This document shows positions 55,349 to 64,000 of a stretch of DNA of 64,000 nt, one piece after another. How positions within the stretch are numbered: the first letter of the stretch is position 1; each line of letters opens with the position of its first letter. The notes beneath the pieces were generated by a model. It searched no databases. It worked only from the letters and a program-made list of their open reading frames with translations, and had not been told where the DNA came from. The stretch comes from Isoperla grammatica. Lineage: Eukaryota > Arthropoda > Insecta > Plecoptera > Perlodidae. The position numbers and the translations under genes were made by a program. Location: positions 28,125,613 to 28,189,612 of the forward strand of contig OX246749.1 of NCBI GenBank assembly GCA_945910005.1, in the 5' to 3' direction.

Positions 55349-58300
55349 ATGGCGGAGACAATTTTCATCACCCTTAATGCAAGGAGCGTTCGTAGCGACT
55401 TTAAATGGAGTCAGCGGTCAACCTTCCTGGATCGCCACTTCCCCGACGTCGTCCTCCTACAGGAGACAAACACGTCCTCATCACCACTACCACTTTTAAT
55501 CTCGAAGTACTCTTTTTATTTCAACCCCCCTGTTCAAGTGTGCTCGGAGACCATGATAGGACTTCGTAAGTCATCACCCATGGTCTTTCGAGCCAAAAAT
55601 ATTCTATACTTTGGCTATCTTCAGGAACTTCTCCTAGAGATTCCCACCACAGGTCGGACACTTCACGTCATCTCCGTTTATTTGCCACACAACCAAGCCA
55701 TAGCTCTAGACATTCTGACGTGCCTTGAACGTCACATCAGCGACGTACGTGGTACCGCTGGAGTCGACGCTCAATTCCTTGTTGGGGGGGGACTTCAACT
55801 GCACGTTGGATCCCAACACTGACAGATTCGGGGGCGTCGAGCGGTATCCGCGCGTTGCCCGACTGCTCCGGAACACAGTTACGACAGCAGACCTCTCCGA
55901 TTTGTGGCGGGAGTTTCACCCCGGGGAGCCAGGTTTCACGTGTGTGGGCAATGCCCCACTTTATTCCGCCTCTCGCATAGACAGGTTCTATGGCACTCTC
56001 GAAGTGACCACTTCGGTGACCGGCGTGCGCGTATTGCCCGCTTTCTCCGACCACCTTGCACTGCTGGCCACTATGTCGCTACGAACGCCTAAGTTTGTCT
56101 CGCCATATTGGCGCTTTGACAATACTCTCTTGGAGGACCCGAACTTCGGAGATTGTATTCGCGAGCTTCTTGAATCATTCGAGGCTCGTCGCAATCATTA
56201 CTCCTCTCTCCACCACTGGTGGGATGCCATCAAGTAAGAGATTCAGACCACGATCATCCTATTCATTAGACTCCGCCGGCAAATGTCGGACGAGACGTTT
56301 GCACAACTCGAGAGGCGTGTCGATCGAATCGTGTCCAGTCCCCTGCTGGGTGAACACACCACGGCAGATTTAGCTCACGCAACCTCCCAAGTGCGCGACG
56401 CGTACACAAGGAGAAGCGAGAGAGTCCTGGCAAACTCTCGCTACGCCCACCTCCTCGCTTCGGACAGTCCGGCAGGACCAAGTTTGGCTCGTGATATGGC
56501 TCCCACGTTTCAACCCCTCAAAGAACTGCGCCTGGAAGGGCGCGTCGTGTCTGATGGACCGTCGTTATGCACGGTCGCGATGCGTCACTTCCAGGAGGTT
56601 TACGCTGCCACGCCCGTGACAATCAAGGAAGACTCGCCCCTGTACGAGACCCTGCCTCTACTTTCTCGCCTCCAACGTGAGAGCCTAGATCGGCCGCTGA
56701 GCCAACAAGAACTCACTGAAGCTCTTGGGTCCCTGAACAAAGGGAAGTCTCCCGGAATTGATGGTCTCACTCCCGAGTTCTACTCGTTCTTTTGGAGTGA
56801 GCTGTCGGGTCCGTTTGAGGAAATGTTGGCGCACTCCATGGAGACCGGCCTTCTTCCCTGATCTGCACAAAAGTCTATCCTGACGCTACTTCCTAAGTCG
56901 GGTGACAGGCTGGACATCAAAAACTGGCGTCCAATTTCTCTGCTCACCGTGGACTACAAGATCGTCGCACGTGCTTTGGCAACACGGTTGAGCCGAGTAA
57001 TTGGCTCGCTGATCCCCCCGATCAGGGCTACTGCGTTCCGGGGAGAACCATCTTCGACAGCCTCCACCTGCATCGTGACGTCGTGGAGTACGCCAACACC
57101 GAACAGGTTCCCCTAGCAGTTCTCTCCCTTGACCAACAGGGAGCATTCGACAGGGTGAACCATCACTATCTCTTTCACCTTCTCCGATCGTATGGTTTCG
57201 GCGAAAATTTCGTGCAAACCCTGCGGACACTTTACGCCGGCGCCACGTGCTACGTACGAGTGGGGTCATGTTTGACGGCTCCCTTTCCTTTCGGTCAGAG
57301 AATCCGACAGGGATGTCCCCTGTCAGGTCAGCTGTTCTCGCTCACAGCCGAGCCTTTCCTCAGACTGTGCAGATCAAGACTCTCGGAGTTTCCCATGCCT
57401 GGTCAACTGGAACGCAGACTCGTCGTCTCAGGATACGCCGATGACTTATCGGTCTTCATCGCAGACGAAAAGGATTTTGACCGGTTGGGGGTAGTTTACC
57501 ACATCTACGCGGCTCAGTCTGGGGCACGACTCAATACTCAAAAGTCCACCGGTCTGTGGGCAGGCAGCTGGGTCGGGCGTCGGGACTCTCCACTCGATTT
57601 CGCTTGGTCGAGTGAGGGCGGCAAGTGTTTGGGGGTAATTTTGGGCAATACGCCTGTAATCAAGGCTAGGGGCTTCGACGCGTTGCGGGAAAAGTTCCTC
57701 GTCGCAATCCAAAGGTGGCGGGGCCGAGCGTCGACCATGTCTCTTCGTGGTCGAGTTCTAGTCGCAAACCAGTTCCTGGCACCCAGACTGTGGTACACAT
57801 TTCAAGTGCTGCTTCCATCTCCTGCACTTCTCAACCGGCTTCAGGGGGAACTGGCAAATTTTTTATGGGCCGGCCGGAGACACTGGACGCGTCTGCGCGA
57901 CCTCTGTGCCCCCGTTTATCTTAGAGGACTCGGCCTGGTCCACCTGGCGTCGAAGGTGGCCATGTTCCGAGTCGTTTATGCACACCGATTTCTTTCCAAC
58001 TTAGAAGATCACCCCTGTCACGTCATGACTCGGCATTTCCTTGGCAAGTTTTGCCGATTAGGTCTTGGCTGGCAGGTTTTGTTTCACCCCAAAATCGGTG
58101 GGCCTGCGGCTCGTAACACCTCCGAGTTTCCCCAAACCGTGCTCAAAGCTTGGTTCTCCCTGAAACCAAAGCCCGAGAATTTCCCGTCAACGAACTGTGG
58201 AATGCGAGACGTTCCCCTGACAGTAACGTCGCTTCTCCCAACGGCCACTTCTCCCTTCATTCCCTCATGGGCTTTGCTGGGTTGTAAAACGCTCGGGGAC

Positions 58301-59176
58301 CGACTCAATGGTTCGGAGTGGACCGACGTCGACCGGTTGGAGGGATTTGCCGAACAATTTGGTCGAGTTCGCCAAGCTCTTGGCGTCAACGGGAACAGGA
58401 TCCGAGCCTTCTGCCATCTACGTTTTCGTGGCGTGAAAGATGTTCTGGGTCCTGAACCCTGGCCCCCAAATCTGTTGTATCGTCGCCCGTTGACCGGCGA
58501 GTGGGTCTCCCTGCTCCCTCAACAGCACAGGCGGTCGATCCTGCGTGACATCATGGTCAACTCCCTCCGCCTAGACGGTTCTCTAGAGGGACACTGGTCG
58601 CACGATCGAGTCAATTGGAGAGCTCTCGTTCGCTCACCCTCCCTTGGATTCGATTCCGAGGTCGTGGGGCGTTTCAACAAGAACCGTCTGGCCGATCCTA
58701 TCTTCTTGTTCCACGCAGGGTTGGCCGGCTCTCGCCTGTGCCCCTGGTGCCAGGTCAAGGGTTCGGCTTGGCACATGATAGTGTCCTGTCGCCGGGCCGT
58801 GCAAATGTGGCGCCTGGCTGATTTGCTAATCAGAAACTTACTGGGTCGCCGTGGATTGTCTGCTCGAGAGCTCTATGTCGGGTTGAGTCCCGACAATACC
58901 TCCACCTCTAACCAAATCGACTTGGCCAATTTCGTTCTCGTGTTGGCCAAGAGCACAGTCTACAGGCTACTTGTAAGCTTCTTCAAAGAGGACCGCGAGC
59001 CTGCGCTCTACGATTATGTCCTGAAAGCTCGTCTAAAGTCTCGCATCATCAAGGAGTACGCTTGGTACCTTGGTCGTGGAGCGATCGATGGCTTCATGTC
59101 AAAGTGGTGCGATAGGGGGGCTTTCTGCTCCATTGAAAATGGCGAGATTCTCTTTAGCCAAGCGCTTACACAGTAA
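55349..59176 (+). pseudogene. ORF2 of the Tx1-type element (EN, RT, C-terminal finger), four lesions
   Basis: Starts at ATG 55349. The endonuclease (LNARSVRSD, LLQETN, GGDFNCTL, SASRIDRFYG, AFSDHLALL) shifts frame at an 8-G run near 55784-55791. In-frame stops occur at 56235-56237 and 56859-56861. The frame changes again at a C run (57014-57019) before QGYCVPGRT-like sequence. The RT then stays open for 697 codons with LDQQGAFDRVNHHYL, RIRQGCPLSGQLFS and SGYADDLSVF. A C-terminal CPWCQ...HMIVSC finger precedes the end. Two lesions are homopolymer indels, so some could be sequencing errors. Confidence 0.86.
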
Positions 59177-59240
59177 AGCCAAATGTCTTTAGTCTTCGAC
59201 CGGTAGGGTTTGTTTTTCCAAACCCAAACTTTTGAAAGAA

Positions 59241-59631
59241 AGAAGAAGATGAAAGTTTTATTGTTGTCAATTAGGTTATACAAATACAATTCAAATATAT
59301 AGTTTATTGGTTCCTAGTGAGTGCATGAGGCACTCGCAGGTAAGGAACCTTCATGTTACAATTGTTTTGCTTATGGCAGGAAGTGGTGATGTAGAGTATG
59401 AAATACAATTAGAAAAACTATTGGTTAAATGACTAAGAACTACATTTATGTATCTGCAGGAAAGTAAGTGGAATTATATATGAGTTTAATCAAGATAGCT
59501 TTAAGCAACAATTAAAAGTTATAAGGTTTCAATTTCCTTTGTTTTCATTCTTTCCTCCAATATCGACGGCAAGGAAGCAGGCCCTCAGCCTTCATCCTAA
59601 AGTGCAATTTTTAGTTGGATTTCTGTTCCAT
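59241..59631. other. Non-coding DNA before the gap
   Basis: About 390 bases with no supported feature. A (AGTGAGTGCATGAGGCACTC)-like short inverted word occurs near 59316. Confidence 0.4.
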
Positions 59632-59831
59632 NNNNNNNNNNNNNNNNNNNNNNNNNNNNNNNNNNNNNNNNNNNNNNNNNNNNNNNNNNNNNNNNNNNNN
59701 NNNNNNNNNNNNNNNNNNNNNNNNNNNNNNNNNNNNNNNNNNNNNNNNNNNNNNNNNNNNNNNNNNNNNNNNNNNNNNNNNNNNNNNNNNNNNNNNNNNN
59801 NNNNNNNNNNNNNNNNNNNNNNNNNNNNNNN
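59632..59831. other. Assembly gap (200 N)
   Basis: Exactly 200 N, so probably a fixed-size scaffold gap of unknown true length. Any reading frame across it is meaningless. Confidence 0.99.
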
Positions 59832-61757
59832 CATAGCGTTAGCCCTACTCATGCAGCACATAGTGGCAGCAGAATGCTAGGCCTAGTATGTTTTAAAGTC
59901 GTTCCATTGATCAAACTACCAGTTTCAAGCAATGATTTTAAATTTTAATATTTGTTTAAAATCACAAATAATTATTTCTTTTACAATTATTATGTTAAAT
60001 TACTATTTAATGTAAAATATATTCAGTAATCAAGTAAGAATACTATTTTAAAATCCAGTATTTACACGAAAATGCAGTTATTTATATTGGCATGATTCTA
60101 GACACTAGTTTGACTGCAGAATAGCCAATCCCTAAAAACGAAATTAGTTTATCAAAACTCCAAATAGTAGTCAACTTCTTATCTCGCTTTTGGCTTTAAT
60201 TACACCACAACACATTCACAAATTATAGACTTTATAATGGATACAAATCTAAATTGATTTACAAAGCCAAGGAAACAAAAAACTCGTTTTTAATATTCAT
60301 CGACAAAGTATTGCCAACCTCCAATATACTTGGCAACGCTGCAAAGACATTGTTATTGTCAGATGGTGAAAATGGCGTCGAAAAATTACGGAATACGAAG
60401 CGGAGGACGTTTTATTACGATAAAAGAAAATGATAGGATTGTATATTTTGTATCGTATCATGTTGTTTGTGCAATTGTTTACCTGACGAAGTGATCTCAA
60501 GTAACTTAAGTCCATCTAGGACATGTGAAGGCATGCAATGGATGTAAATTATTTCAAATGCGTGTAGGGGGGCTACATAAATGGTAGGCCTAGGCCTTGC
60601 ACATGTCAAATGATCACAAAACGTCCTTGAGTGGCCTTAGGGCTTGGCATATTTTCTTTCATATTATACAGATGCCTTCTGGCATACTATACTTAGCATA
60701 TCTACATTGGGGAAAATGTTTGCGTTTACGGACGTACAATACATGAATTTCATTTCGGATCAGGCAATATAGGCCTAGGCCTAAGTCTAAATAAAGGTGG
60801 CCTAGGCTAGGCCTCACGTACCGTAATCAGATATATTCCCGTTTCTAACTGTGCCTTCAATTTGAATTGAGTGCATTATTTGTATGACGCAAAATGTTAA
60901 TTGGAAATAAGCGACAATAAATGTAAATAAGAAAAAGTCCAGTCACGTCGCATCGTGGAAAGGTGACAGCCAGCTCATGTTTTGACGTGAGGCGGACGCG
61001 GGCTCAAAGAGAAATGACGTCATCGCACGCAGTGTTGCCATAGTTTCACGGCTCGCCCGATTTCCCATCAAATGTTCTTGTAGTGAAGCCAATATTGACC
61101 GAAAACGAGTCGAGAGATTGTATTCATACATACATATTTAGAATTGTCGTTCAATTATCTTCAAATTGAGAATAAAATAAAGAAAATGACAAATGTTTAG
61201 TATTAGTGTGGTAAAATTAGACATTGACCCAGACATTTGAAGTATCAAGCTAAAAATTGGTGAACATGTAGAGTATAGTGTTCTGAATGATATTCCAAAA
61301 TTCCCAAAAACTCCATCTTGGGGAAAATCCGCCATTTTGAAAAAACCGTCACCATGTTTGATTTGTTTAGTTTTAAGCTTTGCAACTGAACCTAGCGTCC
61401 GATTGTATTTATTTTTTCGCCAAATTAATTAATTCAGGCTCAGTTATCTTCCAAAACACAACAATTAATAATTATTATTATTATAGACTAATGTTGGTGC
61501 TTGAGAAAGAATAATAATTACTTAAATGACAAACGAAAATGGTTCTACAATTATAATGAATGTTATCGTAACATAAAAAAACGAATCAAAGAAGACTTCA
61601 TAATACAAGCGTGAAATACAGGCATAAGCAACAATACAAATACATTAATACGTGTACAAATTAGGTAGCTTGTTTCATGTTATCACTGGAGCTCGACTGG
61701 CTGTTCACTCACTGGCGAAAATCGTAGACGGTAATGCATGATCTGAAAAAATATAAC
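59832..61757. other. Non-coding region
   Basis: About 1.9 kb with no supported ORF or RNA. It contains TAGGCCTA-rich tracts (about 60585-60600 and 60770-60815). Confidence 0.5.
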
Positions 61758-63752
61758 CTATATTAGCGTCAGCGTCGATTTAATACAATAATGTGCTCTT
61801 GAATATTTGTAGTTATTTACGTTTCTATGACAACACGTCGGCCAAAGGTTCAACGTCGTCATCGATATCTGAATCAGCGCAGTCCATACGATTTGTACAG
61901 CCATGTCACCCGGGGCTTGAATCATCTTGACTCCCGCTTCCATGAGGTGCCTTGATAGCAAAGCTATGAATCGTACCTTGTTTTTAACATTTGCCAAAAA
62001 CGCTCCTTGTGGTGATGTTGAGGGCGAAGAATCGTCGATTAAAGCCTCTGTCGATGCTCCCCTGGCGTTTATTTTGGTGTTTTCTTCGTCCTTGGTGCTT
62101 GGAGATTCGTAACCGTCGAAGACCACAGTAACAATCTGTCCAAAGTGATTTTTCACTTGCTTTACATACTGGAGGCAGATTTGGCTGAAATTCGCTGGAG
62201 GCGTCCACACAACACAGTGCAGGAGGAACCCGCCATCGACTGGAAGAACGTTGTTCCTGGGCGGCGCTATCTCCTCTAAAACGTCGATCAATCCAGACTT
62301 AGTGCCTTTCCGCATCAACGTCCCGTCAAACAGCGCTGGAGGCCTTGCTGCAAGTTCATATGTCAGGTACTCCTCGAGGTCATCATCGTCACGCATAACA
62401 CACAGCAATCGGTGAAAAAGTTGGTTAGGGTTGATTTCGACGACAGTGTCTTTGATCGTGGTCGTTTTAGACGCTGTGGCAAAAATCGTGACTTTGTTGT
62501 TTCGTTTTAAGTGGACGTTACTGAATCGTTGCCCTGTGAGTGATTTCATTGCTTGCAAACCACGGGAGAGAGCCTCATCACAGTTAACTGTATCGTCGGC
62601 TACTACACCGGTAGACAAGGATATTAGAAGGTTCGTTGAGTCGTTGAAGGGATGGTGTGACTGGAGCCAGTCTACCATCTTGCGAAGGTCTACCTTATCT
62701 GTCACTTGCCGAGACTCTCTTAGCTCCACATGTTGGTCGGAAGTTTCGGCGAAGACTCCACAGAACGTTTCAGTGGTGTCTATTAAATTTGTATATGTAG
62801 GCATGGCACAAACCCATCGAGCAATGACGTTATCTGTCAATCCACGTCCACGTGTGAGCCCACCCACCGTCTTCATGTTTCTCATCAACACTTGCTCTAT
62901 GGTCATATCGGTCCATAAACCTGACCAGAACTTTTCAGATCTGCAAACAGTGAAGCAGCCTTCCTTGACAAATTGACGGAACTCCAGGGGAGTCATAACA
63001 CCCTCGAGCTTCAGCATTTGTTGTAGGTACAAGTGAGCAAATTTTGCATAGTTGAGATGTCCCGCGGAGTGGAAATACGGAATCATTCTTTGGACACACA
63101 ACAAGTGAAGAGCCCAATCTCCAGAACGTTCAGCTCTGACAAACAGACCCATGATGCCAACCATCTCAAAGTATCGCACCCACAGCTTTGCAGTGCGCCG
63201 TTCAGATGAAACGAGGTCTTTCAGCTTTGCGTTGAACAAATCTGATGCCTGGGAGGTGTACTCCGACGACAAAACGTCATCCACAGAAGTCTTTCCAGAG
63301 AAGGGGTCTGAGTGTGTTTGTTTCAAGCGATCGCTGAGAAGAGAGTCGGCTTCTTGTATATACTGAATGATCAAGATCGCCAACGACAGCTGCGTCAGAA
63401 GATGTGCGCGAACAGCTCGAGCATAGGCATGGCCATTTACCATTTGGGTCACCGTGTTCTTCGCGTACACCGTCTCCCACAATTCTTCCAATCCGCTCCC
63501 TACCATGATGGTTCCCACTGCGCCCATGAATGACATCAGCATCTGAAAACCACCAAGACGCAAAACAACACACGACAACGGGCTTTCTTGTCCAGCTGCA
63601 AGAACGATGTCCAGCGCCTTCGCGTAGAGAGGTTGGTCGAACGTCACCACGCACGTCGACTGCTGCGCCTTTCTGCACATCTCCACGGCATATAGAAAAC
63701 AGGTGTAATTAATCGTAGTAGGATTGGAAGGCGAAAGGTTGACGAACGGCAA
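61758..63752 (-). CDS. Uncharacterised multicopy-family protein with a PIN/FEN-like C-terminal part
   Basis: An open frame of 664 codons. The first codon is where the frame opens after an upstream frameshift, not a real start. Residues about 35-120 carry VTFDQPLYAKALDI, LGGFQMLMSFMGAVGTIMVG and SGLEELWETVYA. Residues 545-555 carry FDGYESPSTKD. About 600-625 carries an LLSRHL segment, then GDMAVQIVWTAL, where the usual GDAD-type acidic pair seems reduced. I recognise this order from an abundant, unnamed family in several invertebrate genomes, with a nuclease-like FEN/PIN-type C-terminal half; function unknown. The last 40 residues look frameshifted: another frame gives an acidic DSDIDDDVEPLADVLS ending. 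The C-terminal half of the family is absent here. Confidence 0.6.
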   Translation of the reverse strand: MPFVNLSPSNPTTINYTCFLYAVEMCRKAQQSTCVVTFDQPLYAKALDIVLAAGQESPLSCVVLRLGGFQMLMSFMGAVGTIMVGSGLEELWETVYAKNTVTQMVNGHAYARAVRAHLLTQLSLAILIIQYIQEADSLLSDRLKQTHSDPFSGKTSVDDVLSSEYTSQASDLFNAKLKDLVSSERRTAKLWVRYFEMVGIMGLFVRAERSGDWALHLLCVQRMIPYFHSAGHLNYAKFAHLYLQQMLKLEGVMTPLEFRQFVKEGCFTVCRSEKFWSGLWTDMTIEQVLMRNMKTVGGLTRGRGLTDNVIARWVCAMPTYTNLIDTTETFCGVFAETSDQHVELRESRQVTDKVDLRKMVDWLQSHHPFNDSTNLLISLSTGVVADDTVNCDEALSRGLQAMKSLTGQRFSNVHLKRNNKVTIFATASKTTTIKDTVVEINPNQLFHRLLCVMRDDDDLEEYLTYELAARPPALFDGTLMRKGTKSGLIDVLEEIAPPRNNVLPVDGGFLLHCVVWTPPANFSQICLQYVKQVKNHFGQIVTVVFDGYESPSTKDEENTKINARGASTEALIDDSSPSTSPQGAFLANVKNKVRFIALLSRHLMEAGVKMIQAPGDMAVQIVWTALIQISMTTLNLWPTCCHRNVNNYKYSRAHYCIKSTLTLI

Positions 63753-63860
63753 TGGAAGGACTTTTGATGTCTTGAACTCTTCTTACCGCGTCCACAAATC
63801 CATTCCAGCCAGGTCCTGGCGTTTCTTGGAACTGGTATCCCCACGCCCACAGCATATCAA
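63753..63860 (-). pseudogene. Frameshifted N-terminal extension of the multicopy-family gene
   Basis: Upstream in another minus-strand frame the sequence reads LWAWGYQFQETPGPGWNGFV then DAVRRVQDIK. Dropping one A of a four-A run near 63765 would join it to VLPLPFVNLSPSNPTT of the main frame. The P-x-W-x-GF(V/M) motif is a usual N-terminal feature of the family as I recall it. The true start was not found before the (TTTG)n tract. Confidence 0.55.
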
Positions 63861-63877
63861 TGAGATTAGCTTGTTTG

Positions 63878-63925
63878 TTTATTAGTTTGTTTGTTTGTTT
63901 GTTTGTTTTTTTGTTTGTTTGGCTT
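63878..63925. repeat. (TTTG)n microsatellite
   Basis: About 48 bp of GTTT repeat, imperfect, upstream of the minus-strand gene. The remaining 75 bases to the window end show nothing. Confidence 0.9.
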
Positions 63926-64000
63926 AATGTGTTCAACTGTAATAGACATTAAAAACAATTTGGAGCAAATACGAATAGAATCGGATGCTCAGTTCAGTCG

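Larger units (their letters stand above)
53287..59240 (+). mobile_element. Tx1/L1-type non-LTR retrotransposon, nearly full length
   Basis: A GC-richer plus-strand block with a 5' UTR of 250 bp, ORF1 (53541-55331), a 17-base gap, ORF2 (55349-59176, broken) and a short 3' end finishing in an AAAGAAAGAAGAAG-type tail near 59240. The APE endonuclease, an RT with RQGCPLSGQLFSL, and a C-terminal Cys-His finger point to the Tx1 branch of the L1 group. Several members of that branch insert in specific repeats. The 5' border is the AC repeat; the 3' border is not a repeat and no target duplication was fixed. Confidence 0.85.

Noticed and set aside
59539..59880. ORFs running across 59632-59831
   Set aside because: They cross 200 N of unknown sequence.

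Overview
The window is animal nuclear DNA, most likely from an arthropod and plausibly a decapod crustacean. It is AT-rich, intron-bearing and full of long (AAT)n and (CA)n microsatellites. It contains several families of non-LTR retrotransposon, small DNA transposons, and one split gene for a secreted two-domain C-type lectin resembling arthropod LPS-binding lectins and immulectins. The host assignment is inference. No rRNA genes, CRISPR arrays or prokaryotic operons were seen. A 200-base assembly gap lies at 59632-59831.

Layout. (1) 1-15975 is a chain of minus-strand non-LTR elements of the Jockey/CR1 group, several with a PHD-finger ORF1, separated by (AAT)n arrays. Nearly every element end abuts an array, including 5'-truncated ends. 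(2) 15976-25863 is a gene-poor block of about 9.9 kb bounded by inverted repeats of about 630-720 bp, again sitting between two (AAT)n arrays. It holds two TA-flanked MITEs, a tRNA-derived SINE and diverged tandem repeats. (3) 25977-27535 is the 3' half of an R4/Dong-type element with a restriction-like endonuclease, on the plus strand and also next to (AAT)n. A further minus-strand element follows to 29426. (4) 30085-33045 is a large inverted repeat whose arms carry decayed C-terminal pieces of a multicopy protein family. A longer N-terminal part of what looks like the same family lies at 61758-63850. (5) 33250-34135 is a long palindrome directly upstream of the lectin.

(6) 34288-50936 is the lectin gene. 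Its signal-peptide exon is preceded by four extra tandem copies (146-bp period). A 14-kb intron 1 holds two R1-clade retrotransposons inserted in tandem at one 15-bp target site, one of them carrying a third nested element. Exon 2 is preceded by 14 extra near-identical tandem copies (135-bp period), each carrying the splice acceptor and 30 codons. Exons 3 and 4 follow, with a non-autonomous hAT element (8-bp target duplication) in intron 3. No exons after exon 4 were recognised. (7) 52725-59240 holds a (CA)174 tract and a nearly full-length, lightly broken Tx1/L1-type element. (8) 59832-64000 is mostly non-coding apart from the minus-strand PIN-like gene.

The strongest leads are the array-element-array tiling, the two exon arrays in a single immune-type lectin gene, the repeated use of one target site by two R1-clade elements, and the multicopy PIN-like/CXC family.
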